Positions 17,342 through 26,331 are shown, numbered from the stretch's first letter. The stretch: DNA of 64,000 nucleotides from an uncultured Collinsella sp. (GCA_900541785.1 UQKY01000005.1:1-64000); one strand, 5' to 3'. Made by a program: numbers and translations. Notes: generated from the letters alone by a model not told the origin.

Positions 17342-18742
17342 CTACGCCTGCTCGGAAACCTTGGGCTCGTCCTTGTACAGGACAAACGAGACGGCAAAGG
17401 AAACCAGCGCGGCGACCGCAAACATGATCGCGTACTGCACGGGCTGGGCCAGGCACAGCAGGATACCAAAGATACCCGTAACGCCCGTGCCGGAGGCGGC
17501 CAGCGAAGTGAGCGCGCAGACCAGGGCGCCGCAACCGCCGCCGATGCAGCCGGCGATGAAGGGCTTAAAGAAGCGCAGGTTCACGCCAAAGATGGCGGGC
17601 TCGGTAATGCCCATGAAGGCGGACAGGGCCGAAGGAAGCGCCAGGCCCTTGATCTTGGCATCGCGGGTCTTAAAGGCAACGGCGAGCGCGGCGCCACCCT
17701 GAGCGATGTTGGCAGCGCTGGCGATGGGCAGCCAGTAGGTCACGCCGTACTGAGCGAGCTGGCCCAGGTCGATGGCGGTGTACATCTGGTGGATACCGGT
17801 AACGACCGTGGGGGCATAGAACAGGCCGACGATAAAGGAACCGATGCCGAAGGGCAGGGTCAGCAGGGCCTGGATCAGACCGAGGATGGCGTTCTCGGCC
17901 CAGACAAAGATGGGGCCGACGGCAACGAGAGTCACGAGCACGGTCACGAACACCGAGACGAGCGGGGTCACAAAGAGGTCAAACATCTCGGGGACAACCT
18001 TGTGGAGGCGCTTCTCCAAGAAGGCGAGGATAGCGCATGCGATGACGATGGGGATAACGTGGCCTTGATAACCGACCCACTCAAAGCTGTACACACCGGG
18101 GATGACGTTGACCATGGTCTGCACGCCCTCGGAGGCAACCGTGTAGGCGCTCTGCAACGAGGAGTTGATAAACGCACCGCCGACGACAGCGCCCAGATAC
18201 GGGTTGGCGCCAAAGGCCTTAGCCGCGGAGTAGCCGATCAGGATCTGCAGGATGCCAAAGGACGTTCCCGAGACCAGGTCGGCAATCTTATAAATAAAGT
18301 TATTAGTGTCGAGCGCGATAAAGCCGTTGGAGGCCATAAAGTTGAGGGCGCTCATAATGCCCAGCAGCAGGCCCGAAGCCACGATGGCGGGGATGATGGG
18401 GACAAAGACGTCGCCGAGCACCTTAATGGCACGCATAAAGATGTTCTGCTGCTGCGCCGCGGCCTCCTTGACCTCGGCCTTGGTGGCAGCCTCGACGCCG
18501 CTGAGCGCAATGAACTCGTCGTAGACCTTATTGACGGTGCCAGTGCCAAAAATAATCTGGAGCTGGCCCTGGGCCTCAAAGACGCCCTTGGCACCGTCGA
18601 TATTCTCGAGGGCCTCCTTGTCGACCTTGGCGTTATCGGCAATCACCAGGCGCAGACGCGTGGCGCAGTGTGCGGCCGAAACAACGTTGCCAGCGCCACC
18701 GATGTTGTCGAGCACCTCTTGGGCTGATTTGCGGTAGTCCAT
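17342..18742 (-). CDS. scrA: PTS system sucrose-specific EIIBC component
   Basis: Membrane permease that imports and phosphorylates sucrose. It has 466 residues from the ATG at 18742. The EIIB domain (1-85) has the phosphorylated cysteine in AAHCATRLRL. The EIIC domain from about residue 105 has some ten hydrophobic segments and the conserved GITEPAIFGVNLR. No EIIA domain is attached, so a separate glucose-type EIIA is needed. Neighbouring GH32 and LacI genes and two operator-like sites just upstream support sucrose use. Close relatives act on trehalose or beta-glucosides, so specificity comes from context. Confidence 0.88.
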   Translation of the reverse strand: MDYRKSAQEVLDNIGGAGNVVSAAHCATRLRLVIADNAKVDKEALENIDGAKGVFEAQGQLQIIFGTGTVNKVYDEFIALSGVEAATKAEVKEAAAQQQNIFMRAIKVLGDVFVPIIPAIVASGLLLGIMSALNFMASNGFIALDTNNFIYKIADLVSGTSFGILQILIGYSAAKAFGANPYLGAVVGGAFINSSLQSAYTVASEGVQTMVNVIPGVYSFEWVGYQGHVIPIVIACAILAFLEKRLHKVVPEMFDLFVTPLVSVFVTVLVTLVAVGPIFVWAENAILGLIQALLTLPFGIGSFIVGLFYAPTVVTGIHQMYTAIDLGQLAQYGVTYWLPIASAANIAQGGAALAVAFKTRDAKIKGLALPSALSAFMGITEPAIFGVNLRFFKPFIAGCIGGGCGALVCALTSLAASGTGVTGIFGILLCLAQPVQYAIMFAVAALVSFAVSFVLYKDEPKVSEQA

Positions 18743-18798
18743 GACTTCCCTTTCCTCCAGCGGGCGCATGTGCACCCGGTCATCTTTGATACTTACAC

Positions 18799-18812
18799 TG
18801 TAATCGTTTTCA
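18799..18812. promoter_or_regulatory. LacI-family operator O1
   Basis: TGTAATCGTTTTCA, a 14-bp near-palindrome centred on CG, the usual form for LacI-family operators. It lies about 57 bp before the EIIBC start and is repeated exactly at 18825-18838, 26 bp away. Confidence 0.7.
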
Positions 18813-18824
18813 GTTTCATATGTA

Positions 18825-18838
18825 TGTAATCGTTTTCA
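18825..18838. promoter_or_regulatory. LacI-family operator O2
   Basis: Exact second copy of TGTAATCGTTTTCA, spaced about two and a half helical turns from O1. The pair likely brackets the EIIBC promoter, for which I cannot pick a convincing -35/-10. Confidence 0.7.
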
Positions 18839-18926
18839 CAGTAGGGTGAACGGTAGGAAATAGCCGGCGAATGGTAGTTTTACGGCAAAAACAGGCGGCT
18901 CAGAGGCAGACAGACGTGCCCAGAGT

Positions 18927-19907
18927 CTAGACATTCATAAGCTGATGGCCGAGCTTGAGCGTCTTGAGACCGCGCTCCCCCTCCACGCCATCGAGCGTGT
19001 CGAGCAGCATGCTGGTGGCCTCGACGCCACTGGTCAGATACCCATAATGCACAGTGGGAATGCCGCCCGTCAGCGCGCGCAAAAACGCATTGTCGCCAAA
19101 ACCGCTCACGCGGTGTATGCCCTCGCCCATGCCGCGAACCTCATCGATGGCACGCAGCGCGCCCGCCGCCATGGTATCGGTCGCGCAGGCGATAAACGAA
19201 ACATCGGGTACTTCGCCCAGCAGCTCGCGCGACGCACGATAGCCGGAATCGAGGGTAAAGGACCCGCGGCGAATCAGCTCGGGATCGAGCACAACACCCG
19301 CGGCGCCCAGACCAGCTTCAAAACCACGACGACGGTCGTAACCGGCGGCACGGTCTTCCTCGGTAACTCCAATATAGGCAATCTTGCCGTCCACACGGCC
19401 CGCAAGCGCATGGCCCAGTTCAAAGGCAGCCTCGAAATCGTCATGGTAGACGCAAGCCGCGCCCTCGACGTTTTGGCCGATCAGCACAATGGGCACGTGG
19501 CAAGACGCAATGGCCGCACGATGTTCGTCGGTGATCATGGTCGCCACGAGTACAATGCCATCGACCGGGTGATTTTGGAATAAATCGAGGTACTCGAGCT
19601 CGCGATCAGGGGCGTTGTCGGTATTGGCAAGCAGCATCTGGTAGCCACGGCGACCGAGCACCTGGCCAATGCCGGCGGTAATGCGGCTAACGGATTCCGA
19701 GTTAATCTTGGGCACGATGACGCCGATGAGTTTGGTGGAGCCGGTGCGCAGCGCGCGAGCCTGGCTGGACCGCACGTATCCGGTCAGCTCAATCGCCTGC
19801 TTAATGCGCGCGGCCTTATCCGCCGAGATATATCCACCGTTGAGGTAGCGCGAGACGGCGGCACTCGAAACGCCGGCCAGCTCGGCCACATCTTTCATCT
19901 TTACCAC
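18927..19907 (-). CDS. LacI-family transcriptional regulator of the sucrose genes
   Basis: Repressor of 326 residues. The N-terminal helix-turn-helix reads MKDVAELAGVSSAAVSRYLN, with the hinge near residue 50, then a periplasmic-binding-protein-like effector domain (IGVIVPKINSESVSRI onward). I chose the GTG at 19907 because AGGGG lies 5 nt upstream; an earlier in-frame ATG abuts an operator-like site and has no ribosome site. Three similar operators, two before the EIIBC gene and one before its own start, suggest local and self-repression. It is in the same direction as the genes it should control. Confidence 0.88.
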   Translation of the reverse strand: MVKMKDVAELAGVSSAAVSRYLNGGYISADKAARIKQAIELTGYVRSSQARALRTGSTKLIGVIVPKINSESVSRITAGIGQVLGRRGYQMLLANTDNAPDRELEYLDLFQNHPVDGIVLVATMITDEHRAAIASCHVPIVLIGQNVEGAACVYHDDFEAAFELGHALAGRVDGKIAYIGVTEEDRAAGYDRRRGFEAGLGAAGVVLDPELIRRGSFTLDSGYRASRELLGEVPDVSFIACATDTMAAGALRAIDEVRGMGEGIHRVSGFGDNAFLRALTGGIPTVHYGYLTSGVEATSMLLDTLDGVEGERGLKTLKLGHQLMNV

Positions 19908-19922
19908 AAGCACCCCTGTCAT

Positions 19923-19936
19923 TGAAATCGCTTACA
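19923..19936. promoter_or_regulatory. LacI-family operator O3 before the regulator gene
   Basis: TGAAATCGCTTACA matches the complement of O1/O2 (TGAAAACGATTACA) at 12 of 14 positions. It lies 16 bp before the proposed start and suggests autoregulation. Confidence 0.6.
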
Positions 19937-20149
19937 CAATGATACCTGTTCGTTCCGGCGTTCTGACGAACGCCGGACTGCTCGACGCTGCGCGGGCATC
20001 TGCCGGGCGATCTGCCGCTCAAACCGTCGCTCGCGTACATGAAGTACGCGTCGCTCCTCTTTCGTGGCACCTCGCCACGGCAGCTGCCCGCTCGCTGACG
20101 TACGCTCGACCAGGAGCGCCCCTCTTTGTGCAATTTGCTCGCTAGGGTT
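19937..20149. repeat. Structured intergenic element after the Pel-type operon
   Basis: This 213-nt gap has no convincing gene. It is rich in hairpins: TCCGGCGTTC / GAACGCCGGA (perfect 10 bp), GCGTAC / GTACGC, and GTGGC / GCCAC, with the recurring words GAGCG and GCGAGCG. It looks like a dispersed repeat or structured RNA rather than a simple terminator. A reading frame crossing it on the minus strand has no gene-like composition. Confidence 0.45.
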
Positions 20150-20815
20150 CTAACCGTGATACTCGCCGTTGTATTGGATGAGCGTCAGGTCCTCCACGCC
20201 GTCGAGCGCACGGATGGCGTCGGCATAGGGCATGTCCACGCCGTCCGAGAACACCTCGACGGCCATCTCCACCTTGTCGCCGCGCATGGTCTTAGACTTA
20301 ACGGTGAACTTGGTGCGGCCAAAGGCACGCACAATGTCGTCACCCGTGGTCTGACCCGTATAGTGGATAACCATCATGTACACGCGCGCCTTGTCCTGGT
20401 GCGTAGCGAAGCCGGCGATCATCACGACGATCACCACTGCCGCAAGCCCTACGAGCGCGTACATGCCGGCGCCCGCTGTGATACCCGTGGTAATGGACCA
20501 AAACAGATACAACAGGTCGAGCGGATCCTTGACCGCCGTTCGGTAACGGACGATAGACAGAGCACCAACCATACCGAGCGAGATGACCACGTTGGTCGAG
20601 ATCGCGAGCGTCACCATGCAGGTGAGCACGCACATGCCCACAAGCGTCACGGCAAAGCTGCGCGAGTACACCACGCCGGTAAAAAAGCGCTTGTACACGT
20701 AGTAGATCAGGATGCCCATGGCGAGCGCCACGAGCAGCGACAGGCCGATCTTGGCAGGGTCGACCTGGCCAAACGCCTCCAAGACGGAGTTCTTAAAAAA
20801 GTCCCTGGTGCTCAT
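20150..20815 (-). CDS. DUF4956 membrane protein
   Basis: Member of the DUF4956 family, 221 residues. About four membrane segments lie between residues 20 and 130, including the family hallmark GALSIVRYRTAVKDPLDLLY near residue 88. A soluble alpha-beta domain of about 80 residues follows. Family members are typically found beside VTC-domain and CotH proteins; the molecular role is unknown, possibly a channel or membrane partner for the VTC-like enzyme. The start lies 3 nt after the VTC-like stop with GAGGGGAT upstream, making it the last gene of the eight-gene operon. Confidence 0.85.
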   Translation of the reverse strand: MSTRDFFKNSVLEAFGQVDPAKIGLSLLVALAMGILIYYVYKRFFTGVVYSRSFAVTLVGMCVLTCMVTLAISTNVVISLGMVGALSIVRYRTAVKDPLDLLYLFWSITTGITAGAGMYALVGLAAVVIVVMIAGFATHQDKARVYMMVIHYTGQTTGDDIVRAFGRTKFTVKSKTMRGDKVEMAVEVFSDGVDMPYADAIRALDGVEDLTLIQYNGEYHG

Positions 20816-20818
20816 GGT

Positions 20819-21610
20819 CTAAATATCCCCTCGGTTCTCAAAATCCGATTCCCAGTAATTAAAACCGCGCAGGTAGGCGGTCTTTTCGTAACACAGGCAG
20901 TACTTGGAAACCGCCGTGAGCTCGGCCGCACCCGGCGGCACCAAATCGCGCACCAGCTGCGGGCAAAACTCGGTAAACTTGACCTCCATCACTAGTTTGC
21001 CGGGCTCCAAGACCGGCAGCGCGGGCAAGGTCGCATCAAAGATATCGAAGCTTCCCACCGCGGCGCGCACGTTCATGTCAAACGTAACGCGCACGGTGCC
21101 CTCGTCCATCACCCACGGCTCGCGCTCGTAGTCCACGATGGTGCGCGGGCGCATCATGTTGCAGATGCACTCGATATAGAACTCACGGCAGAGCTGATGC
21201 GGGCTGCGCAGCAAAAAGTCATAGTCGCCGGCGAGGACCTGCTCAAACTCGTCGCGGGTGAGCGGCGCATCCTCCTTGTAGATCCAGCTGCCGTACTTCT
21301 TTTTACGCTCGAGCTTAATCACCTTGTCGCTGCCGCTATAGATGCGCACGCGATACTTTTTGCGCATCAGGATACCGGCGTCTTTTTCCTCGTAGGCCGA
21401 GTTGCAGTAGTCGTCAAAATACAGGCTGCGGATGGTGTAACCGCCCGCCCGCGCATGCTTGTCCAGCTTAAAGACCGGCGACATGCGACAGGCAAGCGCG
21501 GCGTGCTCGCCCTCGTTAATGAGGTACTTGAGCTCGTGGCGGTAACGCTCCTGCGTGGTTCGCGCGGGCGGAGCCGCCAGACGCTCAAGCAGCGCGCTAG
21601 CCCTCCTCAT
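20819..21610 (-). CDS. VTC-domain (polyphosphate polymerase-like) protein
   Basis: Soluble 263-residue protein with the VTC tunnel fold known from the yeast polyphosphate polymerase Vtc4. Visible conserved elements are RHELKY (24-29), IRSLYFDD (60-67), KYRVRIY with R87 and R89, LERKK with E101 and K103, VRVTFD (R174), MEVKF with E209 and K211, and SKY with K236. These correspond to the basic tunnel and the metal-binding Glu of the family, so activity is plausible. The SPX regulatory domain of yeast Vtc is absent. The ATG at 21610 (GGAGGACACGT upstream) overlaps the CotH stop. The product could be polyphosphate or a related polymer; this is inferred. Confidence 0.85.
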   Translation of the reverse strand: MRRASALLERLAAPPARTTQERYRHELKYLINEGEHAALACRMSPVFKLDKHARAGGYTIRSLYFDDYCNSAYEEKDAGILMRKKYRVRIYSGSDKVIKLERKKKYGSWIYKEDAPLTRDEFEQVLAGDYDFLLRSPHQLCREFYIECICNMMRPRTIVDYEREPWVMDEGTVRVTFDMNVRAAVGSFDIFDATLPALPVLEPGKLVMEVKFTEFCPQLVRDLVPPGAAELTAVSKYCLCYEKTAYLRGFNYWESDFENRGDI

Positions 21611-23366
21611 ACGTGTCCTCCACGACCTTGCCGCCATCTTGCACGTAGAAGCACTTCATGCCGTACTGCTTGCCGTCGTCGGTCACGTAATAGTCAAACG
21701 CATCTTGCGTATAGCCGTCGGAGTTGGTGGCGCGCACACGCACAAAATATTGGCCGGCATCGGGCGCATCGCAGGTCACCTCGGGCAGCAGCACGTCCTC
21801 GGCCTTAAAGACCACGTCGCTTATGGCATAGTCGCGCGCAAGCTCCACGGTATAGCGGATGTCGCGCGCCTTAAAGTCGTAGGACGCATCCCAATTGATG
21901 CGCAGCTTACCGTTATCGATCTGCGGCACGCCAATGTAGAACGGCATGGGCTTCTTATAGCTCTCGCGATAGCTCTTGTAGTTCTCCTCAATCTCGGAGG
22001 GGATGGCCGCGGCGATCTGCTCGTATTCGTCCTTGGTCACGGGCAGGTTATCGAGGTCGGGCGCAGCAAAGACGAGCGGCTCCGTGACCTCACGATAATG
22101 CTCGACCATCTTGCTCAGACGCTCTTCGGTCAAATACGAGCGCAGGTCCTTGACGGCGCTATCGAGTTCGCTGCGGAACGACTTGCTGCGCAGCGCGCGG
22201 TTAAATAGCACGTTGCCCCAGTAGTTGCTCACGCCGCGCTCCCAGCTCGCATAATCCGAGAATCCGGTCAGGCTCAGCTCAAGCTTGCGCAGCATGCCGT
22301 CGTTGTCCCAATCCAGGATGTACCAAACCTTGGAGTTAAGCGGGCTGTACAGATAGCAGTTACGATTCTGCGTATCGCAATTACCCGTCAAGATCTGAAA
22401 CGCCATCCAATAGACCAGGTTCTCGGTATCGAAGTAGGTGTCGAGCACGTCGTCGATCTTTTGCGTATCGTCGTTGAGCGCATCGAGCATCTCGATCAAC
22501 TTGGTATGGTCCGAATCGCCCTTAATCTCGAGCATGCCCTCAAACGCCGTCTGGTTATAGTCGGGGTCATCGGCGAGCTTAATGGTGTCTTCGAAGCGAT
22601 GGAAATCGAAGCTGTTCACCTTATAGAGATGCCCGCTCTTATCCAGACCGTGGGCCTTGAGCGCCGTCTTGTTGAGCTGCTCGACCTGCGTAAACAGACC
22701 GTAGTCCCCAAAGGTGTCGTTAGTTTTTTCGGTCTGGTCGCACACCCATAAGTGCACAAACTGCGTGCGCAGGCCCATCATCTGGGGAATGCCACGAATC
22801 AGATCGTAGGCCATCTTGTTACGAAAGCGCATGCCCTCGCCCATGTGCTTGTTAAGCGCAATCGCACGTTGCTGGCGCCACGTGCCCTTGCCCTTTTTGA
22901 GCTCCACCTTGTAGTTCTTTTGCGTATAGGTACTCGACGTCTGACCGCGTACCTGCACCGTGGCGTTGGGCGCCTCCTCGCCATAGCCCACTTCGCCAGC
23001 AACGGGACCCTTATCATCGCCAGGCTGCACCAGGCCCATAACCTGATAGCGCGTCACGCCCATGTCGGCATAGTCGTAGACCGAGTACGTATTGATCTCG
23101 GCCCAGCTGTGGTCCGTGTTCTCGGAGCTATTGCCGCGCGAGACCGTCAGGTACATGGTCACAATGCCCGAGTCGTCGTAAACCTCGTACAGCTCGTCCT
23201 TGTCGCGAAGATGCTTGATCTCGCTAGACGCATCGGCCTTTTTAATCTTGTCCTGCTTCTTGGTCTTTTTTGTCGAGGAGTCTTCCTGCACCGAGCAGCC
23301 CGAAAGCAGCAACGTGCCGGCAGCCGCCTCAATCAAGCGGCGGCGCGATATCATCCTATCGGTCAT
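21597..23366 (-). CDS. CotH kinase-family lipoprotein
   Basis: Secreted lipoprotein of 589 residues. A twin-Arg-like N-terminus and lipobox LLLSGC (about residues 18-23) mark it for the outer face of the membrane. A Lys-rich linker follows, then a CotH domain with VQVRGQTSSTYTQKNYKVEL, RFRNKMAYDLI, HLYKVNSFDFHRFED, NCDTQNRNCYLY and the metal-binding YILDWDND. A fibronectin III-like domain (about 480-570) closes the protein. CotH proteins include atypical protein kinases of the spore coat; others occur in polysaccharide loci. The start ATG overlaps the PelG stop by 11 nt. Its substrate here is unknown. Confidence 0.85.
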   Translation of the reverse strand: MTDRMISRRRLIEAAAGTLLLSGCSVQEDSSTKKTKKQDKIKKADASSEIKHLRDKDELYEVYDDSGIVTMYLTVSRGNSSENTDHSWAEINTYSVYDYADMGVTRYQVMGLVQPGDDKGPVAGEVGYGEEAPNATVQVRGQTSSTYTQKNYKVELKKGKGTWRQQRAIALNKHMGEGMRFRNKMAYDLIRGIPQMMGLRTQFVHLWVCDQTEKTNDTFGDYGLFTQVEQLNKTALKAHGLDKSGHLYKVNSFDFHRFEDTIKLADDPDYNQTAFEGMLEIKGDSDHTKLIEMLDALNDDTQKIDDVLDTYFDTENLVYWMAFQILTGNCDTQNRNCYLYSPLNSKVWYILDWDNDGMLRKLELSLTGFSDYASWERGVSNYWGNVLFNRALRSKSFRSELDSAVKDLRSYLTEERLSKMVEHYREVTEPLVFAAPDLDNLPVTKDEYEQIAAAIPSEIEENYKSYRESYKKPMPFYIGVPQIDNGKLRINWDASYDFKARDIRYTVELARDYAISDVVFKAEDVLLPEVTCDAPDAGQYFVRVRATNSDGYTQDAFDYYVTDDGKQYGMKCFYVQDGGKVVEDTYEEG

Positions 23367-24900
23367 CAGGACCTCCCCAATGGTTGCGATATACACGAAC
23401 CACCGTGCGCTCAAACGCGCCATGCGGCTCGCCCTCTAGACGCAGCTCCTCGTAGCGCCGCTCGGCACGGTCGAGCAGGCGGCCCAGCTCGGTAAACCAG
23501 CCCACCTTGTCGGTCGCCGCAATGGGCTGCTGGCTCAGGATACGATACGGCAAGTTGTCAGTATAGGTATCGAGCCGCAGCAGTGCCACGATAAAAAACA
23601 CCGCCGCACCCAACAAAAAGCCAAAGCCGTAAAACTGCTGCGGAAAAAACAGCGAGACGACGGTCGCCAGCCCGGCCACGCCGGCAAACAGGCCCGATGC
23701 CAGCACCGCGCCCTTGTAGTCGGTAAAGTACAGCAAGATGAGCATCACCGTATTGCTCACGGCATACAGGCCATAGGCCACGCATAACGTGCGAAAATAC
23801 CCGTGCATAAGGTTGTTAAAGCCCAGCGGCAGGGCCGAGAGCACCGTGGTCTCGAGCGAGATCACCGCCGCCGTCACAAACAGCTGTTTGAGCGCACAAA
23901 AGCGCAGTTCGCGATTGAGCGTAGCGAGCATCTCCTCCTCGGCCACCATAATGTCGCCCACCACGCCACCGTCGTTGAACAGGCTGTAATAGTCGCGGTA
24001 ACGCGGATAAAAATTCACCTCGACCGACACCACAAAGTTGACGGTCGTGACCAGAATGGTCAAAAACGCAAGCAACGCCGGCACATCATGATAGGGCGCG
24101 CCGTAAAACAGGCCCTTGACCTGCACGCCAATGGGGCCGGCCCAAATAATTACCAGATGTGCAAAGAGTCCCAGGTTGGTAAACAGGCCCGTGAGTGCCA
24201 GCGGCATAAACTGATCGAGCCAGCGCAAAAAGAGCCAGGGGCTACGTTCGCTCTGAGGAAAATACCGGTACAGCAGCACCACGTCCCAAGCGAGCATCAC
24301 ACCGTAGCCCAGGGCGATCGAGGCCAGCAGGCCCTCGACCGGCGGCAGCCCCAGTGCCAGCGCGGCCAAGGCACACAGGCACGCCACGCCAATGGCCGCG
24401 GCAAAGCTGCACAGAATACCCCGGTAGTCCTTAATAGCGGTGAGATAGCTCATGCCGTTCCAGTTGACGATCATAATGTTGAACAGCCACAGGCACAGCA
24501 GCCCCTGCAGTAGCGTGGCGCCCGAGAACAGCAAAAATACGCCGTAGAGCACCGTGCCCGCAACGAGCATGATGGCGTTGGAGCCCCAAAACGAGGGCAA
24601 GACCTCTTCTTCGCGCTCGGCAAACAGCATGTCCGCCAAAAAGCGCGTGACGGGCATGGAGAAAAAGCTCGTGAGCGTAAGCGACGCCAGAAGCGTATAG
24701 GTCACCATGCACACCAGCAGATCCTGGTTGGCGCGGCCCACGTCCCACAGACCGCACAGCACCAAAATGCCCACCTGCAACAGTACGCCCAGCAGCATGG
24801 GGCCCGTGCACACGATGCCGGCGTAGCCATAGGCGCGCATCGTGGCAAACAGACCCTTGCGCTTAAACAGGCGCTTGAACTCAAAACCGATTCCGGCCAC
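23356..24900 (-). CDS. pelG: PelG-like polysaccharide transporter
   Basis: Integral membrane protein of 514 residues with about twelve hydrophobic segments, a MATE/MOP-type carrier expected to move the Pel-like polymer across the membrane. The family opening MAGIGFEFKRLFKRKG is clear, and long matches to the PelG pattern run throughout (FFSMPVTRFLAD, LNRELRF). A GTG start 3 nt after the pelF stop is preceded by GGAGGTG. It ends in a cytoplasmic tail of about 60 residues and overlaps the CotH gene. Confidence 0.92.
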   Translation of the reverse strand: MAGIGFEFKRLFKRKGLFATMRAYGYAGIVCTGPMLLGVLLQVGILVLCGLWDVGRANQDLLVCMVTYTLLASLTLTSFFSMPVTRFLADMLFAEREEEVLPSFWGSNAIMLVAGTVLYGVFLLFSGATLLQGLLCLWLFNIMIVNWNGMSYLTAIKDYRGILCSFAAAIGVACLCALAALALGLPPVEGLLASIALGYGVMLAWDVVLLYRYFPQSERSPWLFLRWLDQFMPLALTGLFTNLGLFAHLVIIWAGPIGVQVKGLFYGAPYHDVPALLAFLTILVTTVNFVVSVEVNFYPRYRDYYSLFNDGGVVGDIMVAEEEMLATLNRELRFCALKQLFVTAAVISLETTVLSALPLGFNNLMHGYFRTLCVAYGLYAVSNTVMLILLYFTDYKGAVLASGLFAGVAGLATVVSLFFPQQFYGFGFLLGAAVFFIVALLRLDTYTDNLPYRILSQQPIAATDKVGWFTELGRLLDRAERRYEELRLEGEPHGAFERTVVRVYRNHWGGPDDR

Positions 24901-24903
24901 CGG

Positions 24904-26331
24904 CTACACCTCCTTCTTGGGCAAATTGAACGCGCGAGCCGTCTCGTCGTACAGCGCACGATAGTTGGCGAGCATCTGCTCGTGTAGGTAGTAGGTCGCC
25001 ACGCGACGCTGGCCGCGCTCCCCCATTTCCAGACGGCGGGCACGGCTCGCGCACATGCGCTCCATGGCATCGGCCAGACCCTTGCGATACATGGGCGGGC
25101 TCACATATCCGGCAACGCCAAAGTCGTCGCCGGGGGCGCCCTCGAGCAGCTCGCGGCAGCAGCCGACCTCGGTCGTCACGCAGGGGCGACGCGCGCCCAG
25201 CGATTCCAACACGCTCAACGGCTGGCCCTCCGAGATGCTCGTCAAAATGGTAAAGTCGAGCTTTTCCATGTACTCGACCACGTTGACGCGGCCGGTAAAG
25301 ATCAAGTCACGCACGCCCAATGTCTCCACAAGCGCATGGCACTCGGCGCCATATTCCTCGTCGTCCACGCCACCCATAATATGCAGGCGCACGTGCGGCA
25401 GGCGCTCGTGCAACTCAAAGAAGGCATAGATCATGGTCTTGACGTCCTTGATGGGCGCCAGACGCACCACCGCGCCAATGTCCACCCAGCCGTCATCGGG
25501 CTTTAAGGGAATGTCCTTAAAGCGATCGAACTGAATGCCGTTGGGGATAACCAGGCATTTTTCTGCATCGCAACCCATGTCGATCTGCGTTTTGCGCGCG
25601 TTGTGGAACAAACTCGTCACACGAAAAGCGCGACGGTAGATTTCCTCCGAAAGCAGGTAGAAAAAGCGGATCCAACGGTCCTTAAACGAGGGCACCACCC
25701 AGTCGGCGCGAATGATCTCCTCCTCGCGCTCGCGCGTGTAGATGCCGTGCTCGGTCAGCAATGCCGGCGCGTTATGAACACTCGAGCCAAGACTCGCAAG
25801 CAGACCGCCATAGCCGGTCGAGATGGCGTGATACACGTCGGCCACCGGAACCTCGCTGCCCAGCAGATAGAGCACGGGCAGCAACATCGAGCGCATGGTA
25901 TGGAAGGCGTCGGCGAAAGGCGTATACGGGTACTCGGCCAGGCACACGTCGCGGAAGATGTCCATAAACGCGCGGCTCTGCAAAAATGAGAGCGGATGCA
26001 CGTGGCGGCGCTGGAAAATGTCGAACAGCACGTCCCAGTCCGGATTGGAGAGCGAAACCAGACGGCGCAGCGCCTCGCGCTCGCGCTCGTCGAAGTCGAC
26101 TTCCTCCTGCTCGCCCGAAAGACGCAGGGCATCGTCCAGGAACACCTCGTGCACCTCGACGACGTTGCCGGGCAGATCGTAGACAAACTTGCCGCGGTCT
26201 TCGGCGTGGGCGCCAATCACCCACAGCACAAACTCGTGCTCGGGCATGGCCGTGATGTAGCCGTGCATCCAGGTGGACACACCGCCGTGCACGTAGGGAT
26301 AGCAGCCCTCGAGCACCAAGCAGATTCTCAT
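24904..26331 (-). CDS. pelF: PelF-like glycosyltransferase, GT4
   Basis: Cytosolic GT4 enzyme of 475 residues that in Pel systems polymerises UDP-activated amino sugars. The N-terminus has the PelF signature (DUF3492) EGCYPYVHGGVSTWMHGYI, and the GT-B C-terminal half has IPNGI, GRVNVVEYM and the E-x7-E motif EGQPLSVLE. The ATG overlaps the upstream deacetylase stop (ATGA). Position between the PelA-like and PelG genes is the standard Pel order. Confidence 0.93.
   Translation of the reverse strand: MRICLVLEGCYPYVHGGVSTWMHGYITAMPEHEFVLWVIGAHAEDRGKFVYDLPGNVVEVHEVFLDDALRLSGEQEEVDFDEREREALRRLVSLSNPDWDVLFDIFQRRHVHPLSFLQSRAFMDIFRDVCLAEYPYTPFADAFHTMRSMLLPVLYLLGSEVPVADVYHAISTGYGGLLASLGSSVHNAPALLTEHGIYTREREEEIIRADWVVPSFKDRWIRFFYLLSEEIYRRAFRVTSLFHNARKTQIDMGCDAEKCLVIPNGIQFDRFKDIPLKPDDGWVDIGAVVRLAPIKDVKTMIYAFFELHERLPHVRLHIMGGVDDEEYGAECHALVETLGVRDLIFTGRVNVVEYMEKLDFTILTSISEGQPLSVLESLGARRPCVTTEVGCCRELLEGAPGDDFGVAGYVSPPMYRKGLADAMERMCASRARRLEMGERGQRRVATYYLHEQMLANYRALYDETARAFNLPKKEV

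Noticed and set aside
15723..18727. Long plus-strand frames opposite the GH32 and PTS genes
   Set aside because: No domain content and no start context; the minus-strand genes are clear.
19816..20133. 105-codon frame on the minus strand across the sucrose-regulator start and the gap
   Set aside because: It overlaps the regulator's helix-turn-helix region in another frame and runs through the hairpin-rich element; no gene-like features.
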